From positions 1,178,001 through 1,242,000 of the forward strand of contig NW_027478395.1 of NCBI RefSeq assembly GCF_051014685.1: a DNA stretch of 64,000 nt, given 5' to 3'. A program made the translations under genes and the position numbers. Source of the DNA: Ptiloglossa arizonensis. Its lineage: Eukaryota > Arthropoda > Insecta > Hymenoptera > Colletidae. Each line of letters begins with the position of its first letter. The first letter of the stretch is position 1. The notes under the pieces were generated by a model, which did not search any database, had not been told where the DNA came from, and saw nothing but the letters and a program-made list of their open reading frames with translations. Positions 1-11,960 of the stretch are shown here, in pieces.

Positions 1-550
1 TGGGAGTTTGAAGCCAAGAAATGGTTGAGAAGGCAAAAAATTTTTCGCAATTCTGCTGCTTCAAACGCTTAACCAGAATGGCCTAGGGAAAAAATACACA
101 TACCGTTGTAATCGGGCGAGTTTCTACTTTCAGTTACAATAGGAATTTTTGGGTCCGGTCAATCCGTTCGCGAGATATGGGAGTTTGAAGCTAAGAAATG
201 GTTGACATGACAACAAATTTTTCGCACTTCTGCTGCTCCAATCGCTTAACCAGGATGGCCTAGGGAAAAAATACACATACCGTTGTAATCGGGCGAGTTT
301 CTACTTTCAGACGCAGCAGGAATTTTTATGTTTGGTCAATCCGTTCGCGAGATATGGGACTTTGAAGCCAAGAAATGGTTGAGAAGGCAAAAAATTTTTC
401 GCAATTCTGCTGCTCCAAACGCTTAACCAGAATGGTCTAGGGAAAAAATACACATACCGTTGTAATCGGGCGAGGTTCTACTTTCAGATGCAATAGGAAT
501 TTTTGGGTTAGGTCAATCCGTTCGCGAGATATGGGAGTTTGAAGCCAAGA
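1..550 (+). repeat. 12-mer offset copy 1 (pairs with about 2,122-2,671)
   Basis: Three consecutive monomers match the stretch 2,121 bp downstream, including the rare markers gttgacatga and ccaggatggcc. Only single-base differences were noticed (gggtcc versus gggtct, tttatg versus ttgggt). The match ends near 550, where one copy has ggttgag and the other ggtagag. The offset equals 12 monomers less 3 bp. The left limit is outside the window. Confidence 0.8.
101..117 (+). other. CENP-B-box-like 17-mer, typical copy
   Basis: taccgttgtaatcgggc matches 7 of the 9 core bases of the mammalian CENP-B box (NTTCGNNNNANNCGGGN), missing only the two T of TTCG, and 12 of 17 of the longer YTTCGTTGGAARCGGGA form. 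The same 17-mer recurs in most monomers throughout the window at the same position. Binding by any protein is not shown. CENP-B itself is known from mammals, and related pogo-type proteins from other eukaryotes. Confidence 0.5.
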
Positions 551-1745
551 AATGGTTGAGAAGGCAAAAAATTTTTCGCAATTCTGCTGCTTCAAACGCT
601 TAACCAGAATGGCCTAGGGAAAAAATACACATACCGTTGTAATCGGGCGAGTTTCTACTTTCAGTTACAATAGGAATTTTTGGGTCTGGTCAATCCGTTC
701 GCGAGATATGGGACTTTGAAGCTAAGATATGATTGACAAGACAACAAATTTTTCGCACTTCTGCTGCTCCAATCGCTTAACCAGAACGGCCTAGGGGAAA
801 AATACACACACCGTTGTAATCGGGCGAGTTTCTACTTTCAGACGCAGCAGGAATTTTGGGTTTGGTCAATCCGTTCGCGAGATATGGGACTTTGAAGCTA
901 AGAAATGGTTGAGAAGCCAACAAATTTTTCGCAATTCTGCTGCTCCAAACGCTTAACCAGAATGGCCTAGGGAAAAAATACACATACCGTTGTAACCGGG
1001 CGAGTTTCTACTTTCAGATGCAATAGGAATTTTTGGGTTAGGTCAATCCGTTCGCGAGATATGGGAGTTTGAAGCCAAGAAATGGTTGAGAAGGCAACAA
1101 ATTTTTCGCAATTCTGCTGCTCCAAACGCTTAACCAGAATGGGGTAGGGAAAAAATACACATACCGTTGAAATCGGGAGAGTTTCTACTTTCACAAGCAA
1201 CAGGAATTTTTGGGTTTGGTCAATCCGTTCGCGAGATATGGGAGTTTGAAGCCAAGAAATGGTTGAGAAGGCATAAAATTTTTCGCAATTCTGCTGATCC
1301 AAACACTTAACCAGAATGGCCTAGGGAAAAAATACACATACCGCTGTAGTCGGGCGAGTGTCTACTTTCAGATGCAATAGGAACTTTTGGGTTAGGTCAA
1401 TCCGTTCGCGAGATATGGGAGTTTGAAGCCAAGAAATGGTTGAGAAGGCAAAAAATTTTTCGCAATTCTGCTGCTCCAAACGCTTAACCAGAATGGTCTA
1501 GGGAAAAAATACACATACCGTTGTAATCGGGCGTGTTTCTACTTTCAGTTACAATAGGAATTTTTGGGTCTGGTCAATCCGTTCGCGAGATATGGGACTT
1601 TGAAGCTGAGAAATGGTTGACAAGACAACAAATTTTTCGCACTTCTGCTGCTCCAATCGCTTAACCAGAATGGCCTAGGGGAAAAATATACATACCGTTG
1701 TAATCGGGCGAGTTTCTACTTTCAGACGCAGCAGGAATTTTGGGT
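440..1745 (+). repeat. 1.3-kb segmental copy (pairs with 4,683-5,988)
   Basis: About seven monomers recur at an offset of 4,243 bp (24 monomers less 5 bp). Shared markers in order are gttgtaaccggg, the cgttgaaatcggga variant, ctgatccaaacac and ctgtagtcgggcg. The match ends where one copy has ggttgaggagcaa and the other runs into ggccaatcc. Confidence 0.8.
1162..1178 (+). other. CENP-B-box-like variant ending cggga
   Basis: taccgttgaaatcggga matches 13 of 17 positions of YTTCGTTGGAARCGGGA, including the final A, and 7 of 9 core bases. The same form occurs at 5,405-5,421 and 9,834-9,850 in the segmental copies of this region. Confidence 0.5.
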
Positions 1746-2121
1746 TTGGTCAATCCGTTCGCGAGATATGGGAGTTTGAAGCTAAGAAATGGTTGAGGAG
1801 CAAAAAATTTATCGCAATTCTGCTGCTCCAAACGCTTAACCAGAATGGTCTAGGGAAAAAATACACATACCGTTGTAATCGGGCGAGTTTCTACTTTCAG
1901 ATGCAATAGGAATTTTTGGGTTAGGTCAATCCGTTCGCGAGATATGGGAGTTTGAAGCCAAGAAATGGTAGAGAAGGCAAAAAATTGTTCACAATTCTGC
2001 TGCTCCAAACGCTTATCCAGAATGGCCTAGGGAAAAAATACACATACCGTTGTAATCGGGCGAGGTTCTACTTTCAGATGCAATAGGAATTTTTGGGTTA
2101 GGTCAATCCGTTCGCGAGATA

Positions 2122-2671
2122 TGGGAGTTTGAAGCCAAGAAATGGTTGAGAAGGCAAAAAATTTTTCGCAATTCTGCTGCTTCAAACGCTTAACCAGAAT
2201 GGCCTAGGGAAAAAATACACATACCGTTGTAATCGGGCGAGTTTCTACTTTCAGTTACAATAGGAATTTTTGGGTCTGGTCAATCCGTTCGCGAGATATG
2301 GGAGTTTGAAGCTAAGAAATGGTTGACATGACAACAAATTTTTCGCACTTCTGCTGCTCCAATCGCTTAACCAGGATGGCCTAGGGAAAAAATACACATA
2401 CCGTTGTAATCGGGCGAGTTTCTACTTTCAGACGCAGCAGGAATTTTTGGGTTTGGTCAATCCGTTCGCGAGATATGGGACTTTGAAGCCAAGAAATGGT
2501 TGAGAAGGCAAAAAATTTTTCGCAATTCTGCTGCTCCAAACGCTTAACCAGAATGGTCTAGGGAAAAAATACACATACCGTTGTAATCGGGCGAGGTTCT
2601 ACTTTCAGATGCAATAGGAATTTTTGGGTTAGGTCAATCCGTTCGCGAGATATGGGAGTTTGAAGCCAAGA
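2122..2671 (+). repeat. 12-mer offset copy 2 (pairs with 1-550)
   Basis: This is the partner of the first three monomers. It carries the same order of cassette alleles (ttacaata, acgcagca, atgcaata) and the same gttgacatg marker. The marker also recurs near 3,031 and 3,388, so this local group was copied more than once. Confidence 0.8.
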
Positions 2672-4682
2672 AATGGTAGAGAAGGCAAAAAATTGTTCAC
2701 AATTCTGCTGCTCCAAACGCTTATCCAGAATGGCCTAGGGAAAAAATACACATACCGTTGTAATCGGGCGAGGTTCTACTTTCAGATGCAATAGGAATTT
2801 TTGGGTTAGGTCAATCCGTTCGCGAGATATGGGAGTTTGAAGCCAAGAAATGGTTGAGAAGGCAAAAAATTTTTCGCAATTCTGCTGCATCAAACGCTTA
2901 ACCAGAATGGCCTAGGGAAAAAATACACATACCGTTGTAATCGGGCGAGTTTCTACTTTCAGTTACAATAGGAATTTTTGGGTCTGGTCAATCCGTTCGC
3001 GAGATATGGGACTTTGAAGCTAAGAAATGGTTGACATGACAACAAATTTTTCGCACTTCTGCTGCTCCAATCGCTTAACCAGGATGGCCTAGGGGAAAAA
3101 TACACATACCGTTGTAACCGGGCGAGATTCTACTTTCAGATGCAATAGGAATTTTTGGGTTAGGTCAATCCGTTCGCGAGATATGGGAGTTTGAAGCCAA
3201 GAAATGGTTGAGAAGGCAACAAATTTTTCGCAATTCTGCTGCTCCAAACGCTTAAACAGAATGGCCCAGGGAAAAAATACACATACCGTCGTAATCGGGC
3301 GAGTTTCTACTTTCAGATGCAATAGGAATTTTTGGGTTAGGTCAATCCGTTCGCGAGATATGGGAGTTTGAAGCTAAGAAATGGTTGACATGACAACAAA
3401 TTTTTCGAACTTCTGCTGCTCCAATCGCTTAACCAGGATGGCCTAGGGAAAAAATACAAATACCGTTGTAATCGGGCGAGTTTCTACTTTCAGACGCAGC
3501 AGGAATTTTTGGGTTTGGTCAATCCGTTCGCGAGATATGGGACTTTGAAGCCAAGAAATGGTTGAGAAGGCAAAAAATTTTTCGCAATTCTGCTGCTCCA
3601 AACGCTTAACCAGAATGGTCTAGGGAAAAAATACACATACCGTTGTAATCGGGCGAGTTTCTACTTTCAGATGCAATAGGAATTTTGGGTTTGGTCAATC
3701 CGTTCGCGAGATATGGGACTTTGAAGCCAAGAAATGGTTGAGAAGGCAAAAAATTTTTCGCAATTCTGCTGCTCCAAACGCTTAACCAGAATGGCCCAGG
3801 GAAAAAATACACATACCGTTGTAATCGGGCGAGTTTCTACTTTCAGACGCAGCAGGAATTTTTGGGTTTGGTCAATCCGTTCGCGAGATATGGGAGTTTG
3901 AAGCCAAGAAATGGTAGAGAAGGCAAAAAATAGTTCACAATTCTGCTGCTCCAAACGCTTAACCAGAATTGTCTAGGGAAAAAATACACATACCGTTGTA
4001 ATCGGGCGAGGTTCTACTTTCAGATGCAATAGGAATTTTTGGGTTAGGTCAATCCGTTCGCGAGATATGGGAGTTTGAAGCCAAGAAATGGTTGAGAAGG
4101 CAAAAAATTTTTCGCAATTCTGCTGCTTCAAACGCTTAACCAGAATGGCCTAGGGAAAAAATACACATACCGTTGTAATCGGGCGAGTTTCTACTTTCAG
4201 TTACAATAGGAATTTTTGGGTCTGGTCAATCCGTTCGCGAGATATGGGACTTTGAAGCTAAGAAATGGTTGCGGAGGCAAAAAAATTTTCGCAATTCTGC
4301 TGCTCCAAACGCTTAACCAGAATGGTCTAGGGAAAAAATACACATACCGTTATAGTCGGGCGAGTTTCTACTTTCAGATGCAATAGGAATTTTTGGGTTA
4401 GGTCAATCCGTTCGCGAGATATGGGAGTTTGAAACCAAGAAATGGTTGAGGAGCAAAAAATTTATCGCAATTCTGCTGCTCCAAACGCTTAACCAGAATG
4501 GTCTAGGGAAAAAATACACATACCGTTGTAATCGGGCGAGTTTCTACTTTCAGATGCAATAGGAATTTTTGGGTTAGGTCAATCCGTTCGCGAGATATGG
4601 GAGTTTGAAGCCAAGAAATGGTAGAGAAGGCAAAAAATTGTTCACAATTCTGCTGCTCCAAACGCTTAACCAGAATGGCCTA

Positions 4683-5988
4683 GGGAAAAAATACACATAC
4701 CGTTGTAATCGGGCGAGGTTCTACTTTCAGATGCAATAGGAATTTTTGGGTTAGGTCAATCCGTTCGCGAGATATGGGAGTTTGAAGCCAAGAAATGGTT
4801 GAGAAGGCAAAAAATTTTTCGCAATTCTGCTGCTTCAAACGCTTAACCAGAATGGCCTAGGGAAAAAATACACATACCGTTGTAATCGGGCGAGTTTCTA
4901 CTTTCAGTTACAATAGGAATTTTTGGGTCTGGTCAATCCGTTCGCGAGATATGGGACTTTGAAGCTAAGATATGGTTGACAAGACAACAAATTTTTCGCA
5001 CTTCTGCTGCTCCAATCGCTTAACCAGAACGGCCTAGGGGAAAAATACACACACCGTTGTAATCGGGCGAGTTTCTACTTTCAGACGCAGCAGGAATTTT
5101 GGGTTTGGTCAATCCGTTCGCGAGATATGGGACTTTGAAGCTAAGAAATGGTTGAGAAGACAACAAATTTTTCGCAATTCTGCTGCTCCAAACGCTTAAC
5201 CAGAATGGCCTAGGGGAAAAATACACATACCGTTGTAACCGGGCGAGTTTCTACTTTCAGATGCAATAGGAATTTTTGGGTTAGGTCCATCCGTTCGCGA
5301 GATATGGGAGTTTGAAGCCAAGAAATGGTTGAGAAGGCAACAAATTTTTCGCAATTCTGCTGCTCCAAACGCTTAACCAGAATGGGGTAGGGAAAAAATA
5401 CACATACCGTTGAAATCGGGAGAGTTTCTACTTTCACAAGCAACAGGAATTTTTGGGTTTGGTCAATCCGTTCGCGAGATATGGGAGTTTGAAGCCAAGA
5501 AATGGTTGAGAAGGCATACAATTTTTCGCAATTCTGCTGATCCAAACACTTAACCAGAATTGCCTAGGGAAAAAATACACATACCGCTGTAGTCGGGCGA
5601 GTGTCTACTTTCAGATGCAATAGGAACTTTTGGGTTAGGTCAATCCGTTCGCGAGATATGGGAGTTTGAAGCCAAGAAATGGTTGAGAAGGCAAAAAATT
5701 TTTCGCAATTCTGCTGCTCCAAACGCTTAACCAGAATGGTCTAGGGAAAAAATACACATACCGTTGTAATCGGGCGAGTTTCTACTTTCAGTTACAATAG
5801 GAATTTTTGGGTCTGGTCAATCCGTTCGCGAGATATGGGACTTTGAAGCTGAGAAATGGTTGACAAGACAACAAATTTTTCGCACTTCTGCTGCTCCAAT
5901 CGCTTAACCAGAATGGCCTAGGGGAAAAATATACATACCGTTGTAATCGGGCGAGTTTCTACTTTCAGATGCAGCAGGAATTTTGGGT
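4683..5988 (+). repeat. 1.3-kb segmental copy (pairs with 440-1,745)
   Basis: Second copy of the seven-monomer segment. Part of it recurs a third time at about 9,360-10,060 at an offset of 4,419 bp (25 monomers less 6 bp). Differences noticed by eye are sparse single bases, for example gtccatcc versus gtcaatcc. Confidence 0.8.
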
Positions 5989-7000
5989 TTGGCCAATCCG
6001 TTCGCCAGATATGGGACTTTGAAGCTAAGAAATGGTTGAGAAGGCAACAAATTTTTCGCAATTCTGCTGCTCCAAACGCTTAATCAGAATGGGGTAGGGA
6101 AAAAATACACATACCGTTGTAATCGGGAGAGTTTCTACTTTCACAAGCAACAGGAATTTTTGGGTTTGGTCAATCCGTTCGCGAGATATGGGAGTTTGAA
6201 GCCAAGAAATGGTTGAGAAGGCATAAAATTTTTCGCAATTCTGCTGATCCAAACGCTTAACCAGAATGGCCTAGGGAAAAAATACACATACCGCTGTAGT
6301 CGGGCGAGTGTCTACTTTCAGATGCAATAGGAATTTTTGGGACAGGTCAATCCGTATGCGAGATATGGGAGTTTGAAGCCAAGAAATAGTTGCGGAGCAA
6401 AAAGTTTTTCGCTATTCTGCTGCTCCAAACGCTTAACCAGAATGGCCTAGGGAAAAAATACACATACCGTTGTAATCGGGCGAGGTTCTACTTTCAGATG
6501 CAATAGGAATTTTTGGGTTTGGTCAATCCGTTCGCGAGATATGGGACTTTGAATCTAAGAAATGGTTGAGAAGACAACAAATTTTTCGCAATTCTGCTGC
6601 TCCAAACGCTTAACCAGAATGGGCTAGGGAAAAAATTCACATACCTTTGTAATTGGGCGAGTTTCTTCTTTCAGACGCAACAGGAATTTTTGGGTTAGGA
6701 CATTCCGTTCGCGAGATATGGGAGTTTGAAGCCAAGAAATGGTTGAGAAGGCAAAAAATTTTTTGCAATTCTGCTGATCCAAACGCTTAACCAGAATTGC
6801 CTAGGGAAAAAATACACATACCGCTGTTGTCGGGCGAGTGTCTACTTTCATTTGCAATAGGAATTTTTGGGTTAGGTCTATCCGTTCGCGAGATATGGGA
6901 GTTTGAAGCCAAGAAATGGTTGAGGAGGCAAAAAATTTTTCGCAATTCTGCTGCTCCAAACGCTTAACCAGAATGGCCCAGGGAAAAAATACACATACCG
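5410..7000 (+). repeat. 1.59-kb segmental copy (pairs with 7,532-9,122)
   Basis: Nine monomers recur at an offset of 2,122 bp (12 monomers less 2 bp). Shared markers are tcgccagat, ccgtatgcg, gtaattgggcga and ctgttgtcggg. The copies end near 7,000 and 9,122, where ctgtagtcggg in one replaces ttgtaatcggg in the other. Confidence 0.8.
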
Positions 7001-7531
7001 CTGTAGTCGGGCGAGTGTCTACTTTCAGATGCAATAGGAACTTTTGGGTTAGGTCAATCCGTTCGCGAGATATGGGAGTTTGAAGCCAAGAAATGGTTGA
7101 GAAGGCAAAAAATTTTTCGCAATTCTGCTGCTCCAAACGCTTAACCAGAATGGTCTAGGGAAAAAATACACATACCGTTGTAATCGGGCGAGTTTCTACT
7201 TTCAGTTACAATAGGAATTTTTGGGTCTGGTCAATCCGTTCGCGAGATATGGGACTTTGAAGCTGAGAAATAGTTGACAAGACAACAAATTTTTCGCACT
7301 TCTGCTGCTCCAATCGCTTAACCAGAATGGCCTAGGGGAAAAATACACATACCGTTGTAACCGGGCGAGTTTCTACTTTCAGATGCAATAGGAACTTTTG
7401 GGTTAGGTCAATCCGTTCGCGAGACATGGGACTTTGAAGCCAAGAAATGGTTGAGAAGGCAACAAATTTTTCGCAATTCTGCTGCTTCAAACGCTTAACC
7501 AGAATGGCCTAGGGAAAAAATACACATACCG

Positions 7532-9122
7532 TTGTAATCGGTAGAGTTTCTACTTTCACAAGCAACAGGAATTTTTGGGTTTGGTCAATCCGTTCGCGAG
7601 ATATGGGAGTTTGAAGCCAAGAAATGGTTGAGAAGGCATAAAATTTTTCGCAATTCTGCTGATCCAAACACTTAACCAGAATGGCCTAGGGAAAAAATAC
7701 ACATACCGCTGTAGTCGGGCGAGTGTCTACTTTCAGATGCAATAGGAACTTTTGGGTTAGGTCAATCCGTTCGCGAGATATGGGAGTTTGAAGCCAAGAA
7801 ATGGTTGAGAAGGCAAAAAATTTTTCGCAATTCTGCTGCTCCAAACGCTTAACCAGAATGGTCTAGGGAAAAAATACACATACCGTTGTAATCGGGCGAG
7901 TTTCTACTTTCAGTTACAATAGGAATTTTTGGGTCTGGTCAATCCGTTCGCGAGATATGGGACTTTGAAGCTGAGAAATAGTTGACAAGACAACAAATTT
8001 TTCGCACTTCTGCTGCTCCAATCGCTTAACCAGAATGGCCTAGGGGAAAAATATACATACCGTTGTAATCGGGCGAGTTTCTACTTTCAGACGCAGCAGG
8101 AATTTTGGGTTTGGCCAATCCGTTCGCCAGATATGGGACTTTGAAGCTAAGAAATGGTTGAGAAGGCAACAAATTTTTCGCAATTCTGCTGCTCCAAACG
8201 CTTAACCAGAATGGGGTAGGGAAAAAATACACATACCGTTGTAATCGGGAGAGTATCTACTTTCACAAGCAACAGGAATTTTTGGGTTTGGTCAATCCGT
8301 TCGCGAGATATGGGAGTTTGAAGCCAAGAAATGGTTGAGAAGGCATAAAATTTTTCGCAATTCTGCTGATCCAAACGCTTAACCAGAATGGCCTAGGGAA
8401 AAAATACACATACCGCTGTAGTCGGGCGAGTGTCTACTTTCAGATGCAATAGGAATTTTTGGGTCAGGTCAATCCGTATGCGAGATATGGGAGTTTGAAG
8501 CCAAGAAATAGCTGAGGAGCAAAAAATTTTTCGCTATTCTGCTGCTCCAAACGCTTAACCAGAATGGCCTAGGGAAAAAATACACCTACCGTTGTAATCG
8601 GGCGAGGATCTACTTTCAGATGCAATAGGAATTTTTGGGTTTGGTCAATCCGTTCGCGAGATATGGGACTTTGAATCTAAGAAATGGTTGAGAAGACAAC
8701 AAATTTTTCGCAATTCTGCTGCTCCAAACGCTTAACCAGAATGGGCTAGGGAAAAAATTCACATACCTTTGTAATTGGGCGACTTTCTTCTTTCAGACGC
8801 AACAGGAATTTTTGGGTTAGGACATTCCGTTCGCGAGATATGGGAGTTTGAAGCCAAGAAATGGTTGAGAAGGCAAAAAATTTTTCGCAATTCTGCTGAT
8901 CCAAACGCTTAACCAGAATTGCCTAGGGAAAAAATACACATACCGCTGTTGTCGGGCGAGTGTCTACTTTCATTTGCAATAGGAATTTTTGGGTTAGGTC
9001 TATCCGTTCGCGAGATATGGGAGTTTGAAGCCAAGAAATGGTTGAGGAGGCAAAAAATTTTTCGCAATTCTGCTGCTCCAAACGCTTAACCAGAATGGCC
9101 CAGGGAAAAAATACACATACCG
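7532..9122 (+). repeat. 1.59-kb segmental copy (pairs with 5,410-7,000)
   Basis: Second copy of the nine-monomer segment. The same rare markers occur in the same order, with scattered single-base differences (for example gagtatct for gagtttct near 8,252). Confidence 0.8.
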
Positions 9123-9359
9123 TTGTAATCGGGCGAGTTTCTACTTTCAGACGCAGCAGGAATTTTTGGGTTTGGTCAATCCGTTCGCGAGATATGGGAC
9201 TTTGAAGCCAAGAAATGGTTGAGAAGGCAAAAAATTTTTCGCAATTCTGCTGCTCCAAACGCTTAACCAGAATGGTCTAGGGAAAAAATACACATACCGT
9301 TGTAATCGGGCGAGTTTCTACTTTCAGATGCAATAGGAAATTTGGGTTTGGTCAATCCG

Positions 9360-10060
9360 TTCCCGAGATATGCGACTTTGAAGCTAAGAAATGGTTGACA
9401 AGACAACAAATTTTTCGCACTTCTGCTGCTCCAATCGCTTAACCAGAACGGCCCAGGGGAAAAATACACACACCGTTGTAATCGGGCGAGTTTCTACTTT
9501 CAGACGCAGCAGGAATTTTGGGTTTGGTCAATCCGTTCGCGAGATATGGGACTTTGAAGCTAAGAAATGGTTGAAAAGACAACAAATTTTTCGCAATTTT
9601 GCTGCTCCAAACGCTTAACCAGAAAGGCCTAGGGGAAAAATACACATACCGTTGTAACCGGGCGAGTTTCTACTTTCAGATGCAATAGGAATTTTTGGGT
9701 TAGGTCAATCCGTTCGCGAGATATGGGAGTTTGAAGCCAAGAAATGGTTGAGAAGGCAACAAATTTTTCGCAATTCTGCTGCTCCAAACGCTTAACCAGA
9801 ATGGGGTAGGGAAAAAATACACATACCGTTGAAATCGGGAGAGTTTCTACTTTCACAAGCAACAGGAATTTTTGGGTTTGGTCAATCCGTTCGCGAGATA
9901 TGGGAGTTTGAAGCCAAGAAATGGTTGAGAAGGCATAAAATTTTTCGCAATTCTGCTGATCCAAACGCTTAACCAGAATGGCCTAGGGAAAAAATACACA
10001 TACCGCTGTAGTCGGGCGAGTGTCTACTTTCAGATGCAATAGGAATTTTTGGGTTAGGTC
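9360..10060 (+). repeat. Partial third copy of the 440-1,745 segment
   Basis: Four monomers match 4,941-5,640 in order, including gttgtaaccggg and the cgttgaaatcggga variant at 9,834. Private changes such as tcccgagatatgcgac near 9,361 suggest it is older than the other two, or was copied from a slightly different template. Confidence 0.75.
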
Positions 10061-11960
10061 AATCCGTTCGCGAGATATGGGAGTTTGAAGCTAAGAAATG
10101 GTTGACAAGACAACAAATTTTTCGCACTTCTGCTGCACCAATCGCTTAACCAGAATGGCCTAGGGGAAAAATATACATACCGTTGTAATCGGGCGAGTTT
10201 CTACTTTCAGTTACAATAGGAATTTTTGGATCTGGTCAATCCGTTCGCGAGGTATGGGACTTTGAAGCTAAGAAATGGTTCACAAGACAACAAATTTTTC
10301 GCACTTCTGCTGCTCCAATCGCTTAACCAGAATGGCCTAGGGAAAAATACACATACCGTTGTAATCGGGCGAGTTTCTACTTTCAGATGCAATAGGAACT
10401 TTTGGGTTAGGTCAATCCGTTCGCGAGACATGGGACTTTGAAGCCAAGAAATGGTTGAGAAGGCAACAAATTTTTCGCAATTCTGCTGCTTCAAACGCTT
10501 AACCAGAATGGCCTAGGGAAAAAATACACATACCGTTGTAATCGGTAGAGTTTCTACTTTCACAAACAACAGGAATTTTTGGGTTTGGTGAATCCGTTCG
10601 CGAGATATGGGAGTTTGAAGCCAAGAAATGGTTGAGTAGGCAAAAGATTTTTAGCAATTCTACTGCTCCAAACGCTTAACCAGAATGGTCTAGGGAAAAA
10701 ATACACATACCGTTGTAATCGGGCGAGTTTCTACTTTCAGATGCAATAGGAATTTTGGGTTTGGTCAATCCGTTCGCGAGATATGGGACTTTGAAGCTAA
10801 GAAATGGTTGTGAAGACAACAAATTTTTCGCACTTCTGCTGCTCCAATCGCTTAACCAGAATGCCCTAGGGGAAAAATACGCATACCGTTGTAATCGGGC
10901 GAGTTTCTACTTTCAGACGCAGCAGGAATTTTGGGTTTGGTCATTCCGTTCGCGAGATATGGGAGTTTGAAGCCAAGAAATGTTTGAGAAGGCAAAAAAT
11001 TTTTCGCAATTCTGCTGCTCCAAACGCTTAACCAGAATGGCCCAGGGAAAAAATACACATACCGTTGTAATCTGGCGAGTTTCTACTTTCAGACGCAGCA
11101 GGAATTTTTGGGTTTGGTCAATCCGTTCGCGAGGTATGGGACTTTGAAGCTAAGAAATGGTTGAGAAGACAACAAATTTTTCGCAATTCTGCTGCTCCAA
11201 ACGCTTAACCAGAATGGGGTAGGGAAAAAATACACATACCGTTGTAATCGGGAGAGTTTCTACTTTCACAAGCAACAGGAATTTTTGGGTTTGGTCAATC
11301 CGTTCGCGAGATATGGGAGTTTGAAGCCAAGAAATGGTAGAGAAGGCAAAAAATTGTTCACAATTCTGCTGCTCCAAACGGTTAACCAGAATGGCCTAGG
11401 GAAAAAATACACATACCGTTGTAATCGGGCGAGTTTCTACTTTCAGATGCAATAGGAATTTTTGGGTTAGGTCAATCCGTTCGCGAGATATGGGAGTTTG
11501 AAGCCAAGAAATGGTTGAGAAGGCAACAAATTTTTCGCAAATCTGTTGCTCCAAACGCTTAACCAGAATGGCCTAGCCAAAAAATACGCATACCGTTGTA
11601 ATCGGGCGAGTTTCTACTTTCAGTTACAATAGGAATTTTTGGGTTCGGTCAATCCGTTCGCGAGATATGGGACTTTGAAGGTAAGAAATGGTTGACAAGA
11701 CAACAAATTTTTCGCACTTCTGCTGCTCCAAACGCTTAACCAGAATGGGGTAGGGAAAAAATACACATACCGTTGTAATCGGGCGAGTTTCTACTTTCAG
11801 ATGCAATAGGAATTTTTGGGTTAGGTCAATCCGTTCGCGAGATGTGGGAGTTTGAAGCCAAAAAATGGTTGAGAAGGCAAAAAATTTTTCGCAATTCTGC
11901 TGCTCCAAACGCTTAACCAGAATGGCCTAGGGAAAAAATACACATACCGTTGTAATCGGG

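Noticed and set aside
168..173. tcgcga as a regulatory palindrome
   Set aside because: It is a short self-complementary hexamer in every monomer. Without arms or spacing to support an operator, it is only useful as a restriction marker.
1..177. Shorter internal subrepeats that could have founded the 177-bp unit
   Set aside because: The T-rich stretches near 38-45 and 143-150 look alike only in the tract itself. I found no convincing half-monomer or 59-bp similarity.
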